Source: Sulfurospirillum sp001602955
GTDB taxonomy: Bacteria; Campylobacterota; Campylobacteria; Campylobacterales; Sulfurospirillaceae
Direction of reading: 5' to 3'
DNA length: 64,000 nucleotides
Assembly: GCA_001602955.1 (NCBI GenBank)
Contig: LVAC01000011.1
Coordinates: 248,001 to 312,000, forward strand
The notes under the pieces were generated by a model. The model searched no databases and was not told the origin of the DNA. It was given only the letters and a program-made list of their open reading frames with translations. This document shows, piece by piece, positions 27,124 through 35,553 of this stretch (position 1 is the stretch's first letter; each line of letters starts with the position of its first letter). The position numbers and the translations under genes were made by a program.

Positions 27124-27782
27124 TCCTCATTTCACCGCAAACCGCCGAAAGCCTCTACTGGATGGGGCGATACATCCAACGCTCCGAAAGTATGACGCGC
27201 CTTATTATTGCGCTGTTCGATAAAATTATCGACGAAAACTTTAACGAAGCCAAAGAACTGTACGAAAAATTGGGTATCGCGCTTCATTACACCTCTTCGC
27301 AGGCCTTTTTACGCAAAAGCGTTTTTGAGCTTGATTTTATCAGTTTGCTCTACGTCATCAATACCGCGCGTGAAAATGCGATCTTGACGCGTTCGCACCT
27401 GCCCAATCGTATGTTTAGCCGTATTAACGCATTGTATTTAAAATACCAAGCCGCCAAAGAAGAGCCTACGGTCTCGATTTATTGGCTCGAATCGACGCTT
27501 CAAGAACTCGATGCGATCTGGGGCAATTTGGAACTCTCTTTAGTAGAATCCAAAGAAGCACCGCTCATAGAACTCGGAAAAGTCGTCGAACGTATGGATC
27601 TGAGTATTCGTCTGTTCGATAGTATCGAAGCGGCCGTTTGGGATACAGAAAAGCTTAATGTCATTGCCGATAAAATACGCCCCGATCACAAAAAAATTCT
27701 TTTATCCAGTAGCAAAAAAGCAAAAGCTTTAGCTACGATCAATTCGGTATTTGGAGCTTTAATCACATCTCATGAAAGTTAA
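27120..27782 (+). CDS. Alpha-E domain protein (DUF403)
   Basis: 220-residue, all-helical alpha-E protein. Family hallmarks are AESLYWMGRYIQRSESMTRLI at the N-terminus and INTARENAILTRSHLPNRMFSRINALY in the middle. It always accompanies the circularly permuted ATP-grasp protein, as partner or fused domain, and has no proven activity. ATG 27120 overlaps the stop of the ATP-grasp gene (ATGA) after AAAGGAG, and its end overlaps the next gene by 11 bases. Confidence 0.9.
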   Translation: MILISPQTAESLYWMGRYIQRSESMTRLIIALFDKIIDENFNEAKELYEKLGIALHYTSSQAFLRKSVFELDFISLLYVINTARENAILTRSHLPNRMFSRINALYLKYQAAKEEPTVSIYWLESTLQELDAIWGNLELSLVESKEAPLIELGKVVERMDLSIRLFDSIEAAVWDTEKLNVIADKIRPDHKKILLSSSKKAKALATINSVFGALITSHES

Positions 27783-28545
27783 TTTTTCGTATGATTTTAC
27801 CCTCACGTTTCCAGAATCCGTGAGAGACCATCGCTACTGTTTGCGTATCGTTCCTTACGAAAACGCTATACAAACCTGTTCTAACCTTGACATACGCGTT
27901 AATGCGAATGCGGCGTTCGAACAAGGAACCGACGGTTTTGCCAACCGTTTCGTGTACGGAACCATCGCAAAACCGCACAAGAGTTTAAGCGCGCACATCG
28001 AAGGCGAACTCGAGCTTTTACCCTACGTCTATTGCGACGAAGAGCCTCCCGCTCTTTACAACGCGCCCTCGCCGCTTGTGAACTTTTGCGCGCTGATGCA
28101 GGCGTTTTTGGACGAAACGACGCTTCCGGTGAGCACTTTTCGCAAGGCTTTCATGCTCACGCAAAAAATACGCGATAGCTTTACGCTGATCGAAAGTACC
28201 AAAGCGGAAGGATTGGAGAGCTTTTTACTCTACAAAGAGGGGCTTCAAAACGATTTTAGCCATCTTTTGATTGCCTTATTGCGACATGTCAACATTCCCG
28301 CTCGTCTGTGCCACGGTTTTATCGAAGGCGAAAATAAAACGCATACGTGGGTCGAAGCATGGATGGACGGCGATTGGCGCGGATTCGATCCGACCAAAGG
28401 CATCGTCATTCACGACGAACCTTACGTAAAATTAGCACACGGACGCGATTTTTCCGATTGTGCGATTTACAAAGGCAGTTACATCGGCAAACGTCAACAC
28501 ATTTTAAAAATTACGGGACAAATCGGAAGGGAAGAACAACAATGA
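27772..28545 (+). CDS. Transglutaminase-like protein without the catalytic cysteine
   Basis: 257 residues with the fold of bacterial transglutaminase-like cysteine proteases. The segment EGLQNDFSHLLIALLRHVNIPARLCHGF aligns with the usual GVCQDFAHLMIAALR...GY, but the nucleophile Cys is replaced by Q159. H191 (THTWVEAW) and D206 (RGFDPTKG) of the triad remain. It therefore should not hydrolyse by the normal mechanism and may bind a peptide substrate or act as scaffold. Overlaps alpha-E upstream by 11 bases and the deacylase gene downstream by four. The two other transglutaminases in the window (32179 and 35553) keep the Cys. Confidence 0.82.
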   Translation: MKVNFSYDFTLTFPESVRDHRYCLRIVPYENAIQTCSNLDIRVNANAAFEQGTDGFANRFVYGTIAKPHKSLSAHIEGELELLPYVYCDEEPPALYNAPSPLVNFCALMQAFLDETTLPVSTFRKAFMLTQKIRDSFTLIESTKAEGLESFLLYKEGLQNDFSHLLIALLRHVNIPARLCHGFIEGENKTHTWVEAWMDGDWRGFDPTKGIVIHDEPYVKLAHGRDFSDCAIYKGSYIGKRQHILKITGQIGREEQQ

Positions 28546-29495
28546 TCGAAGAAGTTTTCAGCGTTCAACTTCCCGTCAACGAGACGCTTTCGCTCAAACG
28601 CAACCGCTTTGCGCCGAGCGATATTACGAAAGCGACCAAGCGCATTTCGATCGTTACGGGCATTCACGGCGACGAGATCGAAGGGCAATACGTCTGCTAC
28701 TTGCTTGCCAAATGGCTCAACGCCAACCCTGAGGCGATTAAAGGCATCGTCGATATTTATCCCGCCATGAATCCGATGGGCATCGATAGCATTACGCGCG
28801 GGTTTCCGTTCTACGACGTCGATCTGAACCGTACGTTTCCGGGAAGCACGTCCGATTTTTTACCCGCACAAGTCTCCAATGCCATCGTCGATACGATCAA
28901 AGGAAGCGATTACGCCATCGATATTCACGCAAGCAATATCTTTTTACGCGAACTACCCCAAGTGCGCATCAGCCGCGCTAATGCCGACGAGTTGGTTCCT
29001 CTAGCGGAAAAACTCGGTATCGATTTTATTTGGGTGCACGATGCGGTAACGGTTTTGGAGTCGACCTTTTCGCATGCGATGAACACGCTCGGTACGCGAA
29101 CCTTGGTCGTGGAAATGGGTGTCGGAATGCGTATTACCAAAGAGTACGGACAAAACCTCACGCGCGGTCTTTTGAACCTGATGGCACATGTAGGCATTAT
29201 CGATAAGCCGATTTTACCGCCGATGACGCTTGCGGTTTCAACGCTCAATTCCGAAGTCTTTTTTATCAACGCCTCCAAAGCGGGCGTTTTTATTCCTATT
29301 TTAGAGCATAACGTCAGCGTACTGCGCGGCGAAAAACTCGGGGAAATCATCGATCCGCTTTTGGGCGTCGTCCAAGAGACGATCATCAGCCCGTGCAACG
29401 GACTTTTATTTACGATTCGCGAATACCCCGTCGTTTACGAAGGCTCTTTGATTGCTCGCATACTAGAAGACCCCAAAGAGGAAGCAAGCGTATGA
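28542..29495 (+). CDS. Succinylglutamate desuccinylase/aspartoacylase-type metalloenzyme (M14 family)
   Basis: 317 residues. Zinc ligands are in place: H42 and E45 in GIHGDEIEG and H129 in AIDIHAS; the substrate-binding NRTFPG and the catalytic-region glutamate in LVVEMGVGM are also seen. Members cleave amide bonds of N-acyl amino acids or of small peptides. The ATG at 28542 overlaps the stop of the transglutaminase-like gene. Co-occurrence with ATP-grasp and transglutaminase proteins suggests that it trims or recycles the amide-linked product of the cluster; that is inference. Confidence 0.88.
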   Translation: MIEEVFSVQLPVNETLSLKRNRFAPSDITKATKRISIVTGIHGDEIEGQYVCYLLAKWLNANPEAIKGIVDIYPAMNPMGIDSITRGFPFYDVDLNRTFPGSTSDFLPAQVSNAIVDTIKGSDYAIDIHASNIFLRELPQVRISRANADELVPLAEKLGIDFIWVHDAVTVLESTFSHAMNTLGTRTLVVEMGVGMRITKEYGQNLTRGLLNLMAHVGIIDKPILPPMTLAVSTLNSEVFFINASKAGVFIPILEHNVSVLRGEKLGEIIDPLLGVVQETIISPCNGLLFTIREYPVVYEGSLIARILEDPKEEASV

Positions 29496-30448
29496 GAGAA
29501 GAAGTTTTATTTGAAATCAGCTCTTTGAGCCGCAATCCGCTTAAAATCAAAGGGTATCGCTTTGGACGAGAAGGTACGACGCCTAGTTGCGTGATCGTAG
29601 GACCGATGATGGGAAACGCGATCGATCAACTGTGGATCGCCTCTCAAGTCGTACGCTTTTTGCGCCAACAAGAACTGGCAAACGCCGCATTTATCAAAGG
29701 CGAAATTCTCGTCGTTCCTACGGTCAATCCCTATTCCTTCAATATGGGCAAAAGCTTCTGGCCGCTCGATAACACCGACATCGACGTGATGTTTCCGGGT
29801 TACGACAAAGGCGAGACGACCCAACGCATCGCCGCACGACTGTTTGAAAAAACCAACAACTACGACTACGCGATTTTACTCGAAGCTAGAAAAGATCACG
29901 TCGAGTGTATCCCTTACGTCAAAGTGTTGCAAACGGGTCGCGAAAACATCGATCATGCCAGAGCGTTCGGGCTGGATTTTATTCATCTCAAAGAGCCGAG
30001 CCCTAGCGATACGGTTTCGCTGAACTACAACTGGCAAATCTGGAACGCGCAATCGTTTTCGCTCGTCTCGGGTAAAAAAGGCGTATTACAAAAAAACGAA
30101 GCCAATAAAGTGATCGATGCGATCATTCGGTTTCTTTCGCAAAAAGGGCTGATCGATTATGCGACGTTTGCGGCATCAAGCGGCAACATCATCACGCAAA
30201 ACGACATTGAAGCGATTAAAAGCACCGCCGCGGGACTTTTCGACGCGCTGGTTCCGATCGGCGAATGCGTCGTTCACGGTCAACCATTAGGTCGTATTTT
30301 CAATGCGCTGGAGGGAACGTTGATGCAGACAATTATCTCTCCGTGCGACGGCATCGTTTCGTGTCGCTACGACTATTCGATGATTTTTCAAAATGCGATC
30401 GCGTACCGTATTATCAAAGCGGAAGCGGCACTAAATCGTTACATGTAA
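29492..30448 (+). CDS. Degenerate aspartoacylase/M14-like protein lacking the zinc ligands
   Basis: 318 residues, same length and fold pattern as the gene before it (DNTDIDVMFPGYDKGETTQRIAARLF matches the VDLNRTFPG region; both share the late ISPC(N/D)G segment). The zinc site is lost: GIHGDEIEG corresponds to GPMMGNAIDQ and DIHAS to LLEARKD. It is therefore a probable pseudoenzyme partner of the active copy. ATGA overlap with the gene before. Its last codons and stop (TAC ATG TAA) lie in a TTACATGTAA palindrome at 30439-30448. Confidence 0.8.
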   Translation: MREEVLFEISSLSRNPLKIKGYRFGREGTTPSCVIVGPMMGNAIDQLWIASQVVRFLRQQELANAAFIKGEILVVPTVNPYSFNMGKSFWPLDNTDIDVMFPGYDKGETTQRIAARLFEKTNNYDYAILLEARKDHVECIPYVKVLQTGRENIDHARAFGLDFIHLKEPSPSDTVSLNYNWQIWNAQSFSLVSGKKGVLQKNEANKVIDAIIRFLSQKGLIDYATFAASSGNIITQNDIEAIKSTAAGLFDALVPIGECVVHGQPLGRIFNALEGTLMQTIISPCDGIVSCRYDYSMIFQNAIAYRIIKAEAALNRYM

Positions 30449-30456
30449 GAAAGCAG

Positions 30457-30480
30457 AGGAGCAAAGAAGTCTTTGCCCCT
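30457..30480. terminator. Hairpin terminator between convergent genes
   Basis: AGGAGCAAAGA (30457-30467) pairs with TCTTTGCCCCT (30470-30480), one mismatch, two-base loop. It ends the five-gene ATP-grasp operon and the convergent chemoreceptor gene. Confidence 0.65.
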
Positions 30481-30489
30481 AAACGCAGA

Positions 30490-32100
30490 TTATGAGCGGA
30501 ATTGGTTGAGTTTGGTATTGAGGTTTTCGGCTAAACGCGAGAGATGATCCGCAGCCGCGGCGATCTCTTCGACGCTTCTAGCGTTTTGACTGGTCAGCGT
30601 ATTGATGTTGGAAACCATAGAGACGATTTTATCGGTGTCGTTGGAAATCTTATGCGAATTGGACGCACTCGTCGTTACGGACGTCACGCTCTTTTCCATC
30701 ACGTCTACCGTTCCCAAAATCGTCGATTCGACGCCGCTGGAAACATCTGTCAGCCTTTGAATATTTCGAGCGTTTTTATTCATCTGATCGGACGAATCCA
30801 CGATCGACTGAACGATGACGTTGATGGTCGCGTTAATCTCGGTCAAAGAGGCTTGCGTACGTTCGGCAAGCTTTCGCACCTCATCCGCAACGACGGCAAA
30901 TCCGCGTCCGTGTTCTCCGGCACGTGCCGCTTCGATGGCGGCATTGAGTGCCAATAAATTCGTTTGGTCCGCAATATCGGAGATGACGGTCAAAATTTGT
31001 TTGACCTGCTCGGCATCGTGGCTCATCTGCTCCAATTTATGCGCCAATGCGCTCTCGGCTTGACTGGCATTATCGACTTCGTTTCGCAACGAAATAACCT
31101 CTTCTTTGGCATTGTTAAGCTTTTGACCCGCAGAGGCGATCTCCGTTTTCATCGCTTCGGAGAGTTGTGCCGTCTCTTGAACGAAACGTTTGATCGTATC
31201 GATCTCGTGAATCGCGTTTTCGACGATCAAAGAGCTTTGCTCGGCATTGCGTCCGATTTGCATGCTGGTCGTGCTGAGTTCATGCGAAACCGATGCGTTT
31301 TCGTTAGACGAATTTTTGGCATCTTCGATCGTGTGTTCTAGTGTATCGACCAAGTCGTTGAAACTCTTGACGATCTCGTTGATTTCGTTTTTCTTGTCGT
31401 AGCTAATGCGAAATTTGAGCTCTTTGGTGCGAACGAAATTTGTAATACTGTCGCGAATCAAATGCACGCCTTGCAAAATATTTTTGCGAATCGCAAAGCT
31501 TAAAACCAAGACCGAAAGACCCACGGCAAGTGCGACCAAAATCATCATCAACGTTGCATTTTCTTTCGTATCTACGGCAATCTTCGCATCGTTTTGCGAT
31601 AAGGTTTTATTGTACGCCATATGCTCTTCCAAAAGGGTATTGAGTGCCGTGCTTTGTGTACGCAAGTTATACAACAATGCTTTAGCTTCTTCGTTTCTAC
31701 CGGCTGACGACAAGGTAAAGAATTGCTCGGAAATAGCGATAAAAGGGGCAATCAGCTCTTTTTCCTTAAGATACATCTCTTTATCTTTTTCGTCGGAAAG
31801 TAAACTTTCGTATTTTTTATAACTGACGTCGAATTTTACCTGATACTCGTGAAAGCCTTTTTCGATCCTTTGAAAATCCTCTTTATCGTGAGCCGTAATG
31901 TGCTCCCATAGTCTCACGCGCATCTGATTAAAGTCGTTTTGCATATCCGCCATAATTAAAACGCTCGGAAGCGAATTGACGTTACAAGTATTGGTTTTTT
32001 CAAACACTTGCTCCATCTTGGTCAGCCCGATACCGAAAATAGCGATAAGCCCGAAAATAGCGATGGATAGCATCATCATCAATTGTCGTGAAATACTCAT
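30490..32100 (-). CDS. Methyl-accepting chemotaxis protein, four-helix-bundle type, intact
   Basis: 536-residue chemoreceptor. N-terminal membrane helix (MSISRQLMMMLSIAIFGL...), periplasmic four-helix-bundle domain with KTNTCNVNSLPSVLIM, second helix (MILVALAVGLSVLVLSFAI), HAMP-like linker and the conserved signalling tip EHGRGFAVVADEVRKLAERTQ flanked by methylation helices. ATG 32100 is preceded by AAAGGAG; the longer frame to 32133 is not needed. It is the intact paralogue of the TAG-interrupted gene at 17706 and lies between the two ATP-grasp/transglutaminase clusters. Confidence 0.94.
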   Translation of the reverse strand: MSISRQLMMMLSIAIFGLIAIFGIGLTKMEQVFEKTNTCNVNSLPSVLIMADMQNDFNQMRVRLWEHITAHDKEDFQRIEKGFHEYQVKFDVSYKKYESLLSDEKDKEMYLKEKELIAPFIAISEQFFTLSSAGRNEEAKALLYNLRTQSTALNTLLEEHMAYNKTLSQNDAKIAVDTKENATLMMILVALAVGLSVLVLSFAIRKNILQGVHLIRDSITNFVRTKELKFRISYDKKNEINEIVKSFNDLVDTLEHTIEDAKNSSNENASVSHELSTTSMQIGRNAEQSSLIVENAIHEIDTIKRFVQETAQLSEAMKTEIASAGQKLNNAKEEVISLRNEVDNASQAESALAHKLEQMSHDAEQVKQILTVISDIADQTNLLALNAAIEAARAGEHGRGFAVVADEVRKLAERTQASLTEINATINVIVQSIVDSSDQMNKNARNIQRLTDVSSGVESTILGTVDVMEKSVTSVTTSASNSHKISNDTDKIVSMVSNINTLTSQNARSVEEIAAAADHLSRLAENLNTKLNQFRS

Positions 32101-32178
32101 AGTTGACTCCTTTATGATCTTGAGTGAAATCATAACTTAGCAAGTGTGACAAATGCGTTGCATGCTAAAAAAGGAGTT

Positions 32179-33069
32179 TTAAATGTTTCGTCGTACGTCC
32201 ACTTCGATGGAAAGTTTGCTTTGCCCGCTACTGAGCACCACGCCTCGAAGCGGTGCGACGTCGTCGTAGTCTCTGCCGCTTCCTAAGACGATGTGTTGCG
32301 TGCTTGCAAGAAGATTGTTCGTCGGGTCGAATGCCGCCCAACCGTATTGCGGGATATACACGCCGACCCACGCATGCGACGCGTCGCTTCCGAAGAGTTT
32401 TTCGCCTCCAAGCGGAGGCACGGTTTCGATATAGCCGCTGACGTATCGAGCACTCAGTCCCAACGAACGAAGTGCCGCAATCGCAAATTGCGCAAAGTCT
32501 TGGCACACGCCTTTCTTGGCTTCGAAAATCTCCTCAATCGGCGTCGTAATATCGCTAAAACCGGCGACAAAATCAAAATCGTCATAGATACGCCCCATAA
32601 ACTCTTTGATCGCTTCGGCGATAGGACGGTGCGGTTCGAACGAACGTCGCGCATAAGCGCGAATAGCGTCCGAAGCCTTGGGAATACGTTTGGAGTCGAA
32701 TAAAAAGAGCTTTGCCTCAATCGCATCGGGATCAAACCGCGTTAATGCGCTTTTAACCTCTTCACATGTCAGCGTTAACGCCTCAAAACGCTCGACGCGC
32801 CTTAAAACCTCTTGTTCGTCTATGCTGACATGAGAACGACCGACGACGCTCAAGGATCGATGCGCCTCGCGAATCAACAAATGCGACGTTGCGTTCCCGA
32901 ACATATCGGTAAAATCGCTGGTTTCGTACGCCAAAGGCGTCACTTCCATCTGAAAATCAACGACATGTTGCGTGGCACTCTCTTTGGGACGCAACCGTGC
33001 GATATTGTGGCTAAACGTCACAAGCCCTTGATAATGAAACGCCGTTTGATGGTAAATTTCGTACGTCAT
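32179..33069 (-). CDS. Transglutaminase-family protein, catalytic triad intact
   Basis: 296 residues. An N-terminal bacterial transglutaminase-associated domain (YHQTAFHYQGLVTFSHNIARLRPKES region) precedes the transglutaminase core with nucleophile C189 (KKGVCQDFAQFAI), His in SHAWVGVYIPQYGW and Asp in AAFDPTNN. It is expected to be a cysteine peptidase or amide-transferring enzyme. Last gene of a three-gene minus-strand set; it starts three bases after the stop of the fused ATP-grasp/alpha-E gene. Confidence 0.9.
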   Translation of the reverse strand: MTYEIYHQTAFHYQGLVTFSHNIARLRPKESATQHVVDFQMEVTPLAYETSDFTDMFGNATSHLLIREAHRSLSVVGRSHVSIDEQEVLRRVERFEALTLTCEEVKSALTRFDPDAIEAKLFLFDSKRIPKASDAIRAYARRSFEPHRPIAEAIKEFMGRIYDDFDFVAGFSDITTPIEEIFEAKKGVCQDFAQFAIAALRSLGLSARYVSGYIETVPPLGGEKLFGSDASHAWVGVYIPQYGWAAFDPTNNLLASTQHIVLGSGRDYDDVAPLRGVVLSSGQSKLSIEVDVRRNI

Positions 33070-33072
33070 AGG

Positions 33073-35553
33073 CTACTCGTCATAATGGGAAAAATAGGTT
33101 TTGGAAAGCTCCACCGAACACAGTGAAAAATGTTCCGAAAGCTGTGTCAAAAGTCGATCGAGTGCCGTGTAAAAGCTTTCATTCTCGTCTAAGAGCATCA
33201 ACGACGCAAGGTTACTGAGCGTGAGAGTGCTGTACGCTTGAAAAATCGGCTCTTCGTAAGCACTCAAATACGTCTTGCGTTTGGGCAGAGCCTTTAAGTC
33301 CTCCAACAAAGCTTGCGTTACGTAAGCGACGGATTTGGGAAAATGCGGATTTAAGATCAAAAACTCCACCACGTTTTCAAGTTGTAAAGAGCTTTTATAC
33401 TGCGTACGGTACGCGTTAAAGCTTTCGCTTGAGCTCAAAAATGCCTCTAAAATATCATACGTCACGGCTTTATCGTGTTTAAAACAGAGCAATGAACGTG
33501 CTTTCGAAATCGTTAAAAGCGCGCTTTCGAGTTTAAAGCCGATGTCGTAGACGATCAAACCTTGCTCTTTGTACATACTCTCTTCCACCAGCTCTTTGTA
33601 TGCCACAAGGTACAACAACACTTTATCGAGTTCGCTTAACATACTGCGAACGGGCGTATTGGGTTTTTTCGTAAATTGCTTCCACTCTTTTTGCATCTGT
33701 TCGAACAGTTTCCACGCCTCGATCGCCAACAGGCTTTTAACGCAAAGATTTGCATTGCCGAGTCGCTCCAACGTAAACGCGAGAGAGCCTTGTTTGTGGG
33801 CGTCTTTCATCAACGAGGCGATTTCAAGCAAGGGATTTTGCGCCGTCTCTTCGTCTAAAAATCCCGGATACGTCATCGTCACATGGGTTAACGCTTTTTG
33901 CAAGGTGCGTTTGGACTCTTGCGAAACGCTGCCTTCGTAGTGGTGAAAATCGGTCATCTTTTTGACCGTATAGCGCATCAGTCGCAACGTATGAATCGCG
34001 CGCGAAAGATAACGCCCGAGCCAAAAGAGGTTCTCGGCTTTGAGCGTGGGCAAGGTGTTGAGCGAAGCGTCGATAAAGGGCAAAGCCGCATAATTCGGAA
34101 GATTTTCGTTCTTCTTATCCTCTCCCAAAATCCACAAATCTTTGCTCGTTCCTCCCTTTTGCGACGAAACGAGCAATGCGTCTTTGGAAGCGGAAACACG
34201 CACCAATCCGCCGTTCATCACGGTGTAATTTTCATTCTTTTTCAAGGCGTAAGCGCGTATGACCGCGTTGCGCGGTTCGATTTTGCCGTTGCCGTAAAAA
34301 GGCGTCGTCGAAAAGTCGATCGCCTCTTGTGCGACGTACTGATGAGGATTGTCCAAAATGCTTTTTTGCAGTTTCTCTTTCATCGCTTCGGAAAGGTTTT
34401 TGACCAAATAGGTCTGAATCGATTCGGTTTTGTCGATTTTTTTAAGAATAAAATTCTCGAAATTCTTCATCACGAACGTTAACTCTTTTTCTTGCCCGCA
34501 CCACCACGTCGCGATTTGCGGCAAAATCAGCTCTTCGTTCAGAAAAAAACGGCAAATGCGCTCCATAAAAGGATTCAGTCCGATATTTTCCACAATCGCA
34601 CTGCCGATGGGATTGATCATCGCAAGATTGCCTTGGCGTACGCAATCCACCAAACCCGCAACGCCGAGCTTTGAATCTTCCAAAAGCTCCAGCGGATCGC
34701 AAAAGCGATCGTCCAGACGTTTGACCAAGGTTTGAATCGGTTTGAGTCCACTTAAACTTTTCAGCCATACGCTACCGTTTTTACACAACAGATCATCGCC
34801 TTGGACGAGGTTAATTTCTAAAAACGAACTGAGATACGCATGTTCAAAATAGGTTTCGTTGTGCGGTCCGGGAGTTAAAAGCGCGGCTTTAGAAGTGTCG
34901 CCTTTGGTCAGTTTTTTGAGCAGTTTTTTATACTCTTCGATAAAAGGAAAAAGCTTTTTGACCTCATGGTCCGCGTAAAAATCTTTCGCCGCGATGTTCA
35001 TCGTCAAACGGTTTTCGATGGCATACCCCAAACCCGAAGGTGCTTGCGTGCGATCGTTAATGACCCACATCTTTCCATCCGGTCCTCTAGCTAGGTCTAA
35101 TGCGTAAAAATAGAGCTGAAAATCTTCGCGTAAGCCCATACCATCTGCGGCACTCAAAAAGCCTTTGTGCGTAAAAATAACTTCGGCGGGAATGATGTTC
35201 TCTTTTAAGAGCAACCGTTCGCCGTAGAGGTCTTTTAAAATACAATTGAGCAGTTTGGCACGTTGCTTAATCCCTTGTTTGACGCTTTTCCACTCTTCTT
35301 TCGTGATCATAAAAGGAATCGGATCTAAACTCCACGGACGGTTGCCTTCGCCCTCCGGATCGTTATAAACGTTGTACGTAACGCCGTTATCTTCCAGATG
35401 CCATGCGATCTCGGCTTGTTTACCCTCCAACTCCTCAACGCTTAAACGCTCTAAATGTGCCGCTAAGTTCTTCCAATGCGCCCGTACGTTACGGTTTTTA
35501 TCGACCATTTCGTCGCAAAAAGAGTCAGAAGCGTAGGTATCGAAGAATTGCAT
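33073..35553 (-). CDS. Circularly permuted ATP-grasp fused to alpha-E domain
   Basis: 826 residues. The first 500 or so form the circularly permuted ATP-grasp domain (LKDLYGERLLLKENIIPAEV, WVINDRTQAPSGLGYAIENR, ALLTPGPHNETYFEHAYLSSF, VKRLDDRFCDPLEL); the rest is an alpha-E domain (LKAENLFWLGRYLSRAIHTLRLMRY). In the plus-strand cluster the same two domains are separate genes. The start ATG shares its A with the TAA of the gene before it (TAATG), so translation is coupled. Probable ATP-dependent amide ligase of unknown substrate. Confidence 0.9.
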   Translation of the reverse strand: MQFFDTYASDSFCDEMVDKNRNVRAHWKNLAAHLERLSVEELEGKQAEIAWHLEDNGVTYNVYNDPEGEGNRPWSLDPIPFMITKEEWKSVKQGIKQRAKLLNCILKDLYGERLLLKENIIPAEVIFTHKGFLSAADGMGLREDFQLYFYALDLARGPDGKMWVINDRTQAPSGLGYAIENRLTMNIAAKDFYADHEVKKLFPFIEEYKKLLKKLTKGDTSKAALLTPGPHNETYFEHAYLSSFLEINLVQGDDLLCKNGSVWLKSLSGLKPIQTLVKRLDDRFCDPLELLEDSKLGVAGLVDCVRQGNLAMINPIGSAIVENIGLNPFMERICRFFLNEELILPQIATWWCGQEKELTFVMKNFENFILKKIDKTESIQTYLVKNLSEAMKEKLQKSILDNPHQYVAQEAIDFSTTPFYGNGKIEPRNAVIRAYALKKNENYTVMNGGLVRVSASKDALLVSSQKGGTSKDLWILGEDKKNENLPNYAALPFIDASLNTLPTLKAENLFWLGRYLSRAIHTLRLMRYTVKKMTDFHHYEGSVSQESKRTLQKALTHVTMTYPGFLDEETAQNPLLEIASLMKDAHKQGSLAFTLERLGNANLCVKSLLAIEAWKLFEQMQKEWKQFTKKPNTPVRSMLSELDKVLLYLVAYKELVEESMYKEQGLIVYDIGFKLESALLTISKARSLLCFKHDKAVTYDILEAFLSSSESFNAYRTQYKSSLQLENVVEFLILNPHFPKSVAYVTQALLEDLKALPKRKTYLSAYEEPIFQAYSTLTLSNLASLMLLDENESFYTALDRLLTQLSEHFSLCSVELSKTYFSHYDE

